A DNA stretch of 64,000 nt from the NCBI GenBank assembly GCA_026419785.1, contig JAODTK010005557.1, positions 1-64,000 of the forward strand. Reading direction: 5' to 3'. A program made the position numbers and the translations under genes. Shown here in pieces: positions 22,801 to 33,839 of the stretch. This DNA is from Sclerodactyla briareus. Taxonomy: Eukaryota; Echinodermata; Holothuroidea; Dendrochirotida; Sclerodactylidae. The notes beneath the pieces were generated by a model. The model searched no databases. It saw nothing but the letters and a program-made list of their open reading frames with translations, and had not been told where the DNA came from. Within the stretch, counting starts at the first letter, position 1, and each line of letters starts with the position of its first letter.

Positions 22801-25800
22801 AATTATTCTCTTCATTTTACTTAAATCAACATTTTGAAATTTGTTTGAGGGTGCATGCACTCACATTTCGTCTGGACATCCTTCGGTTGTTCCATCCTGT
22901 AGCCCTCCTTCAGTTGAGCGACCAGAAACCGTCCAGCGGACGCCTGGATAGGGGGTCCCCCTAATGTAAAGATCTCATACAGAACCACTCCATAAGACCA
23001 ACAGATGTGGAATAGGGAAGAATAATCGTCTAAGTACTATATTGCAGTTGAAATTGCATATAACGAATCGGGTTATAGTCCTGCTAATGTAATGTCCTTT
23101 TCCATTCATTCAAGCTAAATTACCAGATATCAAAGGTATAGTATCGAGTGACAGCTAGTGATTTTCAATTTTGTAATTCTGCAACAGCTTACGGAACATT
23201 GGTTTTCCTCAACCTGGCGGAGCTATGAATACGTAGAATAGGAATGTTTGACATGGCCGTATCAATCCGAATTTTGATATTACCTATATCTGACCGCGCA
23301 CTCATGATCTTTACAACAACTTGCCATCCATTCAGGTTATCGGGGTTTGAGGGTTGTTACATGTTGTCTCCTCCGCCCTTACTCCACGGGCTTTGACCTT
23401 TCCCAAACAATGCCAACCCCAGCCTTACCACAAGAAATAGGCGAAATCAAGTATGACACCCGTCCGTTCTTCCTACTTCAGTTTCCATTACATACACATA
23501 CATACATACATACACATGACATACATTTTTTTTACAATTTACATGAATACCATACATACATACATACAGTACATACCTTACACACGAACAGAAGTATCTA
23601 ATGTTTGCAGCCATTCTTGCCATTACCCAGTATTATGGCAATCCTCTGGGTAGAGGTGGGATGGGGGGGAACACGAAGTGTACCCATTAAGTCTTCGATG
23701 GGTGCCCCTCCCACTCGCCGTTGAGGCAGGGGCCTAGCGTAATACTCCACACGTCGCTTCTGAGAACAATATCCCACTCAGTATTGCCTCTAAGCTGCAC
23801 ACTTTATTGGTATTTTCTGTTCCTGCTCCCGCCGCTTGTACACACTCGAGTATATGTCGTCGGCTAACCCGAAGCTGAAATCTTCAGCGTCAGTCTCGGA
23901 CCAACAGGACAGTCGGGCAAGCCAGATCTCGTGGTAGAATCGCTCTTATGGAAGTAAGCCTGCAGAGAATGGGGCAATCCTTCAGTGGACAAGCTGATGC
24001 TACAGTGTCTATTAACATACTTTTTACATACATGTGCGTGAGTCAGATTCGGGCCGAAATTTAAAAAAAAAAAAACTGTTCAAGAAGCTGAATTCTAGGA
24101 CTCCGAGACTATAGATTGGGCTGATCTTTCACCACAAGTGTCGCACTATCCTGACTATGTCTACCCTAATCCCTGATTACAGGGAGTAACAATGTAGCAT
24201 ACGACGCAAACAGGCCTCTGTAATATTTGAATCCTCATTTCACCCACTCTCCCAATAAAATCCCGTTGGTCTGGAAACGATGTCGGGGTTGGCAATCTTT
24301 TGATTCATTACATTGCTTGGATTAAGCTAAACGACGATTAAAATACGAATAGTAATCCCTGGATTACTAGTTAGTTTGATGGCCGAGTGAGATTGCAATT
24401 AATGGCTTCAAAGCTGTTACCATTTTGACGATTAAATGGAACCGCTGTTTTCGGGGTTCCGGGAATGAGGGCAATCTACAGCCAATGACTCGCTGTCCCA
24501 TTGACCTTACTGTACTGGCTCTCCAAAACTAAAACGAACTTATATTAAATTACTGAACTGAAATGAAGCCTACCTCGAAAGATGAACTAGAGCACCAGGG
24601 TGATGTAGCTCAACCGCACAGATTACAAGAGATGTACAATTATGTGATAAATGTTCAAGATCATGATCAAGGAGGCATTTTGAAGCAAGTGAACCTTGTG
24701 CCCCTGTAATGACTTTTGACTGTGACTTCATGAGAACAAGGAGTCTTAAAAATCAATAAACATTCCACATGATGGGCCCCAGGCCCACACTGGGCCTTGG
24801 GTTCCATATCCCTGACCCCCTGAAGGTCCTGCTATTAGACCATTATGATCGCATCACACTGTGCAACACAAATTGTAGGAGATACAAGTTTTTGGCCTAA
24901 TGGCCTTAGTCCCAAACTGGGACCCTGTGCCCCAAATTCCCGACACCCCCAATGGCGGCCTCTACCCAAGGCCTATTACATGTAAAAATCAATTGAAGCC
25001 TGTGGAAGGAGATGCATTTCAATACCATCGTTTGAATTCAAAAAATGAAAAAATTCCTGAACACCCCCAAAATTACGTGCTGTTGACCATAAATTAATGA
25101 TAGAACATCAGCACTTGCACCAAAATTTGTTAGGAGATACTTTGAAAATTTTCCATAATGGTCATAATTGCCCCTTCAATGCTTTTGACCTTGACCTTCA
25201 CATGTCAAACATGTCCCATGTAATACATTACAACCCCAAGTTTGGTTGGCATCGTCACAGCATGATGTTTGGGGGACAAAAAGCCAATTGTTGAAACACT
25301 GGATAGATATATAGTATATAGATATATAGATAACCCAGATAATAATATAGATTAGATAATAGATAGATAGACAGCAAAGTTGGTAGATCTAAAAGTGGGT
25401 TGAAACCGCTCGTGTGTTATATCCTCTATTTAGTTTTGCAAGGTCAGACGGAACAAAAATCGACTCCTTTTGGTTTGCAAATGATGTGAAATGTGGCCTT
25501 TAACAATTGGGAGATTCATATAATGCGTCTTTGTAGTAATAGTCAGAACTGTTCGAAATGTTCGATAATATACCCAATGTACCGAGATGATACGTACCAT
25601 TTCCCTTAGCTCTCTGGTGGGCCATCGCTTTAGCTGCCTGCTCCACTCTCGCAATATTATAATGTTATCTTCTCGCATAAGAACTCCTGAAAAGATCGAT
25701 AAAAACATGATGAAGTACAATTTCGGGTGGGAAATCACCATGCTCTCCAATGTGGACGACACCATTATTTCCGGTATCACATACCTCCGTCATTTTTTCC

Positions 25801-28800
25801 ATATGCCGATACCCATGCCGAGATTTATTAGGTCCCGTAAATAGGAGAGGATGTATGACTTGCTCATTAACTGACATAGGTTTTGTCTATTGTTGAGACA
25901 TTGAAATTCCTCGCTTGTTTTCGGTTAGCTATTATCGGCCTCATACTGCTTTTATTATTCATTATTCTGTAATGTGCCACGATAGCATGGCTTTTTTAAA
26001 TTGCGAGACTATTGTATTGCTCCAGATGTTCTGGAAGAATAGCCCTCGGGCGAACATCAAATATGATCGTAACCACAAAAGACCAGTTATAACAGGGCGT
26101 CCTAAGCCCAACGGAAGTGCTTAGACGAAATAATGACCATAGTTTGGGAAGAGTTTTACAGGTATGGAAACGGAAATGAGTACCATATTGAATGATCAGA
26201 AATACATTGTTTATTAAGGACAGTTTCGAAAATACTCGAGTGACAAGTCCAACTAGGCGATTAGTCAATTAGGCCTTCAGTCGCGGCGTTGTCACCGAAA
26301 CGCCGAATGGATGATGTTACAACTGCCTGAACCAATCAGCGAAACCTTTTCCTTCGTCGTGGGAAATACGCTCCCAGACCGAAGAGGCTTTTGGCCCCGC
26401 AGAAATAAACGGTATACCCCACACATCGTCAACAACCTCAACGAACTATCGGCCTACCAACGAAATGACCAACTAGGGGAAAACAACCCCAACCGGTAGA
26501 AATTTGAGGAATACCCCTGTATCCTTACCTAGACCAAATAAATATACACCCTTTTTCACGGCCATAAAATATCACAACCCGCAAGTAAACCATTGAGATG
26601 GCTGGTGGTTGCGCGTTATCCCCACAATGCATATACATCTTCGGGTTCCTCTATATCTGCCAAGTCAATATGAGCAGGTCGGCAGGGGAAATACCCGTGA
26701 TTCGGACGATAGGTCTATATAGGAACTCGACATCGAGATAGGTCCGTAGATGGTTAACCTTGCCGGACAAATTGATCGAGTGAAGATGCTTGAAAGTTCC
26801 AAACCAACGGCAATATACTTGTGGGGGAAGGGGGGGGGATGGGGTTGTGCGTTTTATGGTTGTCTTCCGCATAAACCGAGAGTGTGTACTATTCTGAAAC
26901 AAACGTTTCGTCTTCATAATATGTTTGATGCTTCGCTCCATCCGGAAACGCGCGCAACAATGGTTTCGCCGCATTACCTCTCTACATCTACGTAAGAAGT
27001 TGAGTAGGTCCCCGTACTGCATGTACTCCGTAATTAGGTAGTATGGTTCCCTCTGCGTACAACAAGCTAACAGAGACATTAGGTTGGGATGTTTGCCAAG
27101 CTGCATCATCAATTTCATCTCATCAAGAAGGTCCTCCTTAACATCATATGAAGCACCATTCTGAACGTGAATATTAACCGATAATTATTCATTATGATTG
27201 TAGTTTTTTTTTCTACTTGTCTTTTTTTTTCATCGCAGTGTGGGCCGGATTTCCAGACGAGCCTCACGTCGCTGTCGTTTTTTTGGTGCTAACAGACGAT
27301 ATGCCTGTCTGTAATTGGCGCCAACCACAACCATAATTACAGCGTTACATAGAATACATCACAGGCAACTACTATGTTAGTATTCACAGTGAGGTAGGCC
27401 TGAACGATCATAATCTGAACAACACGAGGCACAGAACATGAGCTGAGGGGGGTTACTATGGTTTACGAACGAGCTACCGTGCCCATTATAGTATCAACTA
27501 ATGGGATAGATTGACCATGATATTATAGATGTCCACTACAAAAACTAGAAATGAAGAATGCCACGAACCTTTGGTCGTTTTTACGACAGCTCACATACTC
27601 TTGGTCGTTATTGAGGTCATAGATGAGTCCTTTGTAGACGATTCCAAACTGTCCCTTACCCAGCTCCTCCTGTAGTTCCCGCGACCTTGTTCATGTGTGA
27701 TCTCTTTCGGCTTCAGCATAGGATCAACCCTGTCCTCCATTTCTGCATTTCGAAAAAAAATCGGCTTATTAGTATCATTCCCTAAATTCGAACGTCATGT
27801 TTTATTAGTCTTGACGAATCTGCATTTATTGGGAATCTTTGTTCTTGCTCTGTTCGCCAACTGCTACATTGCAGATGTTTAATGTGGACATGCCGAAGAC
27901 TTGTTTAGCATCCTTCCCCCGCACTAATATTCGCACATTATGCTTCCCCCAGCACTAATATCGCACATTATCATTCAATTAATTCGAATTCAACCTATCA
28001 TACTTTTACTTGTCGGAATACTCTCTTTTTTTTTCATAAACCCCCTAGTTTTGTCTATCTGGTTTACCTAGCGACTGCGGTGTACCCATTTTTTTTGTTC
28101 AAACAACATTCGTTTTAACATTTATATTATTCCCCCTGACTGGCTTGGTCTAGTCAAAACACGACAGTTCAATCTCTAGAACGTCATCAACACACGCCTG
28201 ATAGGAACGCCATGTCCACACACGGTAGCACAAATATACGATGTTCTGGCACAACAAAAATACTCGCCGCCAAAGTATTCATACTTACGTCGGATGGACT
28301 ATTTAAAAACAATAAGTTCTGGGGGCACTGAAGGATTTCTATATGAAGCAGAGCGGGATTAATGGTTGGGGCGCCAGTTTAAGGTACAGTTGTTTTCGGA
28401 TACCAAATATTGAGGCCTCTGCATTATATTATTGTTCAACTTGATGTCGATTGGACGGTACATGGACCGTAGTGAATCGTCCGGCGGGACGGATTCGTGG
28501 TGCAGATTGCCATTGGGAACTTGAAAACCTCTGCTCTATCCACTACGATCGTTCCCTTCCCTCTCTAGAATGACATACGTTAGAAAATAAGTATTATACC
28601 ATGTTTTCGTTCTTCACCCTTCGGCGCCCTCCATGCGCTGGAAGACCTCCTCAATTACTTCTTTGTCGAATACATCCCTTTCCTTCCCTCCTCGCGATTG
28701 ACAAGCATATTAGAGCGCAACCAATGATGACAACAGGGTGAACGAGCATCGCTAATCAGGAGACTTCCTGCCGTACTGATCGTTGGCTCCAGACTGTTCC

Positions 28801-29345
28801 TGTCTGAGATCGGCAATGTATGGCGCTGGACTGGTAGTTACTGTTGGACGAGAAAGTCTTTGGTAATTTACATAGGGCTCATTGTGGCATTCATCCTCGT
28901 TTCTACAAGCGGCCTTAGCCTCACCTCTCTCCGTTCCTCGCTCCAATTTCTCCTCCTTGGTAGCCTGATCAGACATGAACCCCGATTTCCCGGGTTGTCT
29001 GGTAACGATTACGGTACCGTCCGTTCTAACGGCTCGGTTGGTATATATAGTCCGATTTCTATTACTGGCCGGTCAGTTAGAGTAATACGGCCCTGGTGAC
29101 CGGTTCCCCTCAGATCTCTATGTAACTGTAAGGAGTACTACATTTCTCACTGATAACACTTGCAAACTCATTAATATTTGGTAAAGAGTAGGGTATCAGG
29201 CGAGGATCCAAGGGTATACCTGTAACCCTTCCCGTGGCAATTATTGCACTGAAAAATAACAAAACGATGATGGGCATACCCACGACAGACACTAAAATAG
29301 CGTCATTTCTCATCAAAAGACCGCACTGTGAAAACATTTTAAAAC
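22709..29345 (-). CDS. Receptor tyrosine kinase gene, minus strand, multi-exon, frame-broken
   Basis: Eight candidate exon blocks in transcript order (29345 down to 22709) spell a receptor tyrosine kinase: probable transmembrane segment, juxtamembrane stretch with YVNYQ, glycine loop GKGQFGIVYKG, helix C and hinge (MKLMMQLGKHPN, LITEYMQYGDLL), helix E (SPADLLILTWQI), RDLA and activation-loop Tyr, helix F (WSYGVVLYEIFTLGG) and the C-lobe end WERQPG. The HPN, CCT and TEYMQYG signatures place it with FGFR/RET/Cad96Ca-type receptors, which are membrane proteins that phosphorylate tyrosines after ligand binding. The extracellular part was not found and may lie above 29345 or be lost. Single-base indels hit the VAVK, HRD and DFG regions. 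It could be a pseudogene or a working gene seen through a noisy assembly. The introns hold repeats, including a GATA-tailed element at 24590-25380. Confidence 0.85.
22865..23000 (-). CDS. Kinase exon: subdomains IX-X
   Basis: Minus-strand reading gives WSYGVVLYEIFTLGG from 23000 downwards, then QLKEGYRMEQPKD. This is the helix-F/G region of tyrosine kinases. The Gly-Gly-Pro and the EGYRMxxPxxC pattern are hallmark positions of the receptor class. The end ...ACGAAAT|GTGAGT (GT at 22863-22864) is a consensus donor. One missing base after the PKD codons shifts the frame in the last few codons; the family pattern there is CPDEM. The intron to the next block is only about 60 bases as read. Confidence 0.9.
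23490..23590. repeat. (ACAT)n microsatellite
   Basis: Irregular ACATACAT tetranucleotides with a short T run in the middle, lying in the intron between kinase exons. Confidence 0.9.
23740..23959 (-). CDS. Kinase exon: catalytic and activation loops
   Basis: The exon starts after a good acceptor (CCCATTCTCTGCAG, then GCTTACTTCC from 23959) with AYFHKSD. It contains the catalytic RDLAC block at 23918-23934, KIS and the DFG position at 23868-23879, then GLADDIYSSVYKRREQEQ, which has the activation-loop tyrosines, and KIPIK near 23805. It ends near SDVWS at 23744-23758. One base is missing next to the His-Arg of HRD and one in the Asp codon of DFG, and the LEAIL block is shifted too. Order and spacing are otherwise standard. 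The SDVWS at this exon end overlaps in meaning with WSYG of the next exon, so the junction is unresolved. Confidence 0.85.
24590..25380 (+). mobile_element. GATA-tailed interspersed element with tRNA-like head, copy 1
   Basis: The element starts with a phrase close to GGTGATGTAGCTCAA (24599-24612) and has GTTCAAGATC about 50 bases later (around 24653), resembling tRNA A and B boxes. The body repeats phrases such as 'ggcccacactgggccttggg', 'accaaaattxgtaggagatac' and 'tttgaccttgacctt'. It ends with 'aaaaagccaattgttga' (about 25278-25294) followed by an irregular (GATA)n tail to about 25380. It lies in a kinase-gene intron in the opposite orientation. Other copies are at 38765-40085, 49295-50535 and 59310-60085. 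Confidence 0.7.
26640..26740 (-). CDS. Kinase exon: helix E (subdomain VIa)
   Basis: Minus-strand frame reads YLDVEFLYRPIV and then SPADLLILTWQI, ending at 26654. This corresponds to the end of the kinase insert and the start of helix E, where receptor kinases read xxDLLxFAxQIAxGM. Directly after WQI a TAG appears. With one extra base the frame would continue as an Ala-Arg-Gly like the family, so the stop is probably an indel effect. The donor is not clear. Confidence 0.75.
26978..27160 (-). CDS. Kinase exon: helix C, hinge and helix D
   Basis: This exon is intact: acceptor ATTCACGTTCAG, exactly 183 bases (61 codons, phase 0), donor GAG|GTAATG (GT at 26976-26977). It encodes NGASYDVKEDLLDEMKLM, with the helix-C glutamate, then HPNLMSLLACCT and the hinge YYLITEYMQYGDLLNFLR. 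The HPN motif, the double Cys and the hinge pattern are the best evidence in the window for an FGFR/RET/Cad96Ca-like receptor kinase. Confidence 0.93.
27575..27742 (-). CDS. Kinase exon: glycine-rich loop
   Basis: An acceptor TTTTTTTTCGAAATGCAG precedes 27742. The frame first reads EDRVDPMLKPKEITHEQ, shifts by one base near 27685, then continues RELQEELGKGQFGIVYKGLI and YDLNNDQEYV. GKGQFG is the ATP-binding glycine loop. The catalytic lysine should follow as VAVK. Here GTG-AGCTGTCGTAAAAACG (27583-27600 region) looks like that motif with extra bases. The donor is not evident. Confidence 0.85.
27743..28751. other. Kinase-gene intron, nothing else recognised
   Basis: A+T-rich sequence with poly-T stretches (28027-28036, 28090-28097). 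A short direct duplication with TTCCCCC(A/G)CACTAATAT occurs near 27913-27965. No other exon could be read. Confidence 0.5.
28752..29075 (-). CDS. Receptor kinase: probable juxtamembrane exon
   Basis: The minus-strand frame is open from about 29075 down to 28752. It encodes a charged cytoplasmic-type peptide with TRQPGKSGFMSDQATKEEKL, EPYVNYQRLSRPTVTTSPAP and a polar tail. EPYVNYQ is a plausible tyrosine phosphorylation and SH2-binding site, as is usual between membrane and kinase domain. Position between the transmembrane candidate and the glycine-loop exon fits. Exact borders are not resolved. No domain search could be done. Confidence 0.6.
29110..29345 (-). CDS. Receptor kinase: possible transmembrane exon
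   Basis: On the minus strand about 25 hydrophobic residues (ILVSVVGMPIIVLLFFSAII, then ATGRV) are followed by IPLDPRLIPYSLPNINEF. This could be the membrane-spanning segment and its cytoplasmic edge. Alternatively a splice acceptor (TTACAG before GTATACCC) starts an exon inside this stretch and the hydrophobic run is intronic. No signal peptide or extracellular domain was found above it. Confidence 0.4.
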
Positions 29346-29821
29346 AAATATATTCGAAATTTATAACTGTGCTGCCTAAATTATTTTTGCTCAACAAATC
29401 ACAGCACAAATGCATGGACAAATTAATATCTATTTTCGCGTACAACTAGGTCTGTCTACAAACATAAAATCACGAGAAAATAGGAGAGCGGAACGTTTTT
29501 ATTTGCATTCTGTTTCAATTTTTCAATATAATAGTAAGCTTCAGCTGCCTGGGATGTCGATTACTCATTGGCTCGTTCCCGAAAGACAAGAGCGCGAATC
29601 TTGGGATGATTGTCAAAACCCGCAAACCAACCCCGCCCCCGCACATTGCCACGTTTCAGAGCTTCCCGAAAATGATTTCTAAACCACTGGCGAACCCGAC
29701 AAACGAACTTTACAGCAATACAAAACAAACCGGTTTGAATCACCTTTACACAGCTGCCAGCAACTACCATTGCCTATCAGCCTCTTTCCCTCTTTCCTTC
29801 CTCGCACATGCGGACTACTAC

Positions 29822-30155
29822 GGAGCGCGAAACGTCACAAAATCCACCAAAGTTGGAAACAACCCAACAAAAGAATCAACCCATCGAAAAAAAAATTCAA
29901 CCCATCGAAAACAATCACCCATCGAGAAAAGAATCAAACCATCGAGAACAGAATCAAGCCTTCAAAGAAAGAAATCAAACCTATCCCAAAAGCGGAATTC
30001 ATACTATCCCAAACACGAATCCAGTACGCCATAATATCCTCCCAGACCTCCACCTTCACAAGGATTTCTACATTTATTGGGCTGCCCTTTAAATTTGATA
30101 CACTCCTCGCAGTTCCTGGTGCGCGGAATGTAACAAAATCATCAAGCATGGAACA
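29822..30155 (+). repeat. Minisatellite-bearing element, direct copy of an inverted pair
   Basis: A head phrase GCGCGAAACGTCACAAAATC (29824-29843) is followed by about seven units close to CCCATCGAGAACAGAATCAA, a middle with 'ctatcccaa.agcgga' and 'ctccttxaaxxxtgatacact', and a second head-like phrase GTGCGCGGAATGTAACAAAA (30119-30138). The same order occurs inverted at 32190-32612. Lys/Asn/Pro-rich open frames are by-products. Confidence 0.8.
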
Positions 30156-32189
30156 GACCTCATGATTTTGGACCGCAATCTCCCTTCGTAGTGATTCCTG
30201 AAGGGTGATTTTCTAAGATCTGGATACCAGCTTTCATTGGCAGTTTTGGCCATGTTTCTTTCTTCGCTAAGAGCATACATATTTTGGAGAAAGTCTGGAG
30301 TGTGCTGGTCAAGCTGAGGAGCTTTTTGTTTCACCCTCTTGTATTCTACTATTTTAAAATGGTAATTGGGCAAATAGAATAGTGTTAGTTTTGAATGGTT
30401 TTTTAGGGGGCGACCTTGTCGACGTCTGGGAACTAAACAGTCCTCAACATGGCATCGGATCAACACCGCGGCGAGTAGGTATTTTGTGTCCCTTCTTTCT
30501 GTATTTGTTTAGGCGAGGCATGGAAGACCTGCTCTTAGTAGCGCCTTCCTAGTGTTGTCTAATTATCTCTATAAATGAAGGTTTTTTGGTCCATAGTCAT
30601 TTTCTACACGCATGCCAGTGTTTATATCGATCATCGCATCAAATTTGTTGTAACCGTGGGGATTCGTTGTAAGGATGTCCGGCTATCAGGGAAGTGTGAC
30701 ATCCACATATACGCCACAGTGAACGGCTGTTTCTTCTCTGAATTCGGTCAGTCGGAGACAGACCTGATACCTCCTGAGTTATAAAGTATGGTTTGTTGTT
30801 CAGGTTGAAAAAAAGCGTTGTAGTTGGACCAGTTTCTGTGTGTTGTTTTTGGGTGTAGACCAAGGGTCATTTTCTGAAGAATAAATGGACCATTCAGGAA
30901 CATCATTATTTTTTTCAACCATTTTAGCTTGTTACCTGCAAACTTATTCCATTCATGTGATCTATGTACGTTACTGATTAATTCATGACATTCACCAAGA
31001 ATTTACAGACTTCTAGATATCCTACCATACTTATTGATTTCATTACCTGTATTTTATGTCGTCTTAATCATCTAGAAAAGAGTACATAATTCAACATTCT
31101 AGGCTATAGTACTTAACCACTTTCACTGCTTGTAGTAATTACCGCATGTAGAGAGATCACCGAATGATACAGCCATCACTCAATAACTACACGCTATAAC
31201 AGCAATGAGTCCTACAAGTTTCCAAATAGGCCAGTATTGCACGAATTCAGGTTCACTGTCAGTGTGGCGGAGGGTGGGGGTGGGGGGTGGGTTGGGGGGG
31301 GTGTGGGGGGGCAAATTCCCCACGAGTGGTCCGGACGCGATCAAAACTTTCGAGTCTCAATCACCCACCTCCTATGTCAATACCTGCATCTCTATGTTTT
31401 GTTGTTTTGTATGTTCTGCAGCACAAAACAGTGGGTAGACCGCTTCGGGAAAGGGTGGTTTTCCCTCCCCACCAGAATGTAACATGCTCTTAGGACATTC
31501 CAAGATATCATAAGATTGTACAGGCCTATATCTAACGGTTGTATAGTTTTATAGTATGATAGGTGGATGTATATACTGATGATCTATTACTGACCTAAAC
31601 TTAAGCGAAGAATAAGATATATGATATGCTTTAGGTAATAGACAATTTTCACTAGCCTGTCGGGGGCAATCATCACTCGTCGAGGGTGTGATTTTTAGCA
31701 TACCCCCTCGGGCCCGACAAAGTGGGATCTTCCCCGGACGGTTGGGGGGGGGGGAATAGGCGCGCGCTGCCACCCCGCCGCTGGCCGGCCACTTATCCTG
31801 TGCACTGGCTATAGGCTCACTACATGCTCCATCATTGCCATAGGACAGGATGTAATGCCCTTGGCCAAGGTGCTGGTTGTCGTGGGATTCGCCAAGTGCG
31901 CAAGAGGCCAACGTGAGTGGTTTTCAGTATGTACTCGTCACTCCATTACATACTTTTTCTGTTAAATGAGAGTCCATTTGTAGTACAAATGTAGTGTTGT
32001 TCACTCTACGAAGTTTATAATCAGTCATTCTGTAGATACTTTAATCTTATTCTCTCTGACTACCCTCTCTCGCACCTTCTCCACTATGTACGCTCACTCA
32101 CGCTATGACCAATATTGCGACAAGGATCATTACGCAGGGTTGAGTTCTTGCTTTCCTTGACAGTTAACTTCGTTTTGACAACCGTTGTT
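30156..32189. other. No gene recognised
   Basis: Sequence between the two arms of the inverted pair. It contains G runs at 31270-31312 and 31742-31753. Minus frames at 30089-30466 and 31549-31911 are open but unassigned. The phrase 'cccttggccaagg' near 31858 resembles filler seen in other marine-invertebrate retroposons. No firm feature. Confidence 0.4.
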
Positions 32190-32612
32190 TTCTGTTTTCG
32201 ACACCTTGATTCTGTTTGGAACACCTGTTTTCTGATTTGGACTATTGTATTCCAAATCCTGATGGTCTGATTCCATTCTGATGTTTTGTGACACTCCGCG
32301 CACCAGGACCGCGCGAAGTGTATCACACTTAAAGGAGCACGGCAATAAAATAAAATCCTGTGTAAGGTGAAGGGTCATGAGTATCATATGACGTACGGAT
32401 TCTTGGTGGGATAGGCTGATTCCGCTTTTTCAATGGGTTGATTCTTTTATTTGAAGGATTGATTTCTGGTCTCCATGGGTTATTCCCTTTTCTCGATGGG
32501 TGATTCTGTTGTCGATGGGTGATCTTTTTTCGATGTTGTGTTGTCTTTTTTCGTTGTGTTGATTCCAACTTTGGTGGATTTTGTTACGTTTCGCGTCCCG
32601 TGTACGACCTCT
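32190..32612 (-). repeat. Minisatellite-bearing element, inverted copy
   Basis: Read on the minus strand from 32612: head ACGCGAAACGTAACAAAATC, then units close to CCCATCGAGAAAAGAATAAC, the same middle phrases, and the second head GTGCGCGGAGTGTCACAAAA (near 32285-32304). It continues past this with another array of units close to GTCGAAAACAGAAAACAAC down to about 32165. Together with 29822-30155 it forms an inverted pair with about 2 kb between arms. Confidence 0.8.
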
Positions 32613-33451
32613 CAACTAAGAAAATCTTGCGAAATGTTGGACAGAAAAGACGCATGCGAAGAGACTGCATGTGGCAACAGTATCATGAACATTCGGGGAG
32701 CGGAGGGAAGTCGACCCACACCGGGAGCTCTAGGAGAAGTACGCGAGAATGTGGGGGCGAGAACGGGAAACAGCAAGGGCGACCTAAAGAAAATTCTTTC
32801 AACAGTATCAGAAATTTGGCGAATAGGAGACAGCCAGGTCGCCAGGGAGGGGCAGCTTTGTGTATGTAAAAACACAAGTGAGGGTGTAGAAAACTTCCAC
32901 CCACACAGACCTACCTGTTGAATTGACTGTCATCAGAAAAGTGAGTCACCGTGTTGAGCGGAGGGTACCCCAGGGAAACGGCGAACCTATTAGAACACCG
33001 ATAAAAACTAGGATGGTAGAATGATAGCTCTGGATACTCGGTAACTTGTTCATAATATTGTTGTACCTGGTTGTGCCGTTGTGTGCAAGAGGAAAAGAGG
33101 AACCCTTGGGTTTCTTGATAGAAAGCTGTGTTTGCCCCCCCCCCAAAGGTGCGTGAGCATGCCTATACCTCCTTGTGTCGCTCAACCCTAGAGTATACTT
33201 GCTTCACAAATTTGGGATCCTACAAAAAATTTGCTAAAATTATATAAAAAAAAAATGAAGAAAGTATCAAGAGCGCTGCACGCAATTCCGTAGACAGACA
33301 ACGTGTGACCGATATTATGAAGAACACTGAGGAAACACGGTCTGAAGGAGGAAAAAACCAGGCACTCTTCTATCCATTTTATCAATGGATGATAACAGTC
33401 CCAAATGTACGAGATTGGTAATAGGCGTTGCCGCTACATCAAATGCCCATC

Positions 33452-33504
33452 TTTTTTTTTTTTTTTTTTTTTCTTTTTCTTTTTTTTTTTTTTTTCTTTT
33501 TTTT
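33452..33504. repeat. Poly-T tract with C interruptions
   Basis: About 53 bases of T interrupted by three C residues. No retroposon body was recognised on either side. Confidence 0.9.
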
Positions 33505-33839
33505 CATAAATATCAAGCTCCAGTACAGTTTTATCATTCCTCCGAAACTATTAGAGACTGGAATGAATTCCCAACCCCCTGATAATGAAAGCCCCAGTGC
33601 TGAAGCCCCATTCTGAAGCAGCTTGCTCACACACAGTTACTAGTGTTGCCTTTGATGCTCACTGAACACAACATCCTGTTGTGATTCCCGAAAGGGTTTA
33701 ACGAGTACGAAGCAGAAGTAGAAGCAGTACCAGCCGAGATACTGAAAAGGATTTAATAGTGCACTCATCGGATCCAGAGTTTCGGAACAGAGTTTAAAGC
33801 CTTTATTGTGGGTTGGTCAGAGTGCGATGCTGTGTTAAA

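Noticed and set aside
25430-25877. Overlapping minus frames at the position where more kinase sequence might be expected
   Set aside because: None contains an HRD, DFG or APE-type motif; the catalytic loop is clearly at 23740-23959.
30089-30466. 125-codon minus frame as a possible extracellular exon of the receptor kinase
   Set aside because: It overlaps the repeat element at its lower end, has no Ig, fibronectin or cadherin pattern, and no acceptor/donor pair was found.
32538-32921. 127-codon plus frame
   Set aside because: It begins inside the inverted minisatellite element. The later part has no motif and a second frame is open over the same bases.
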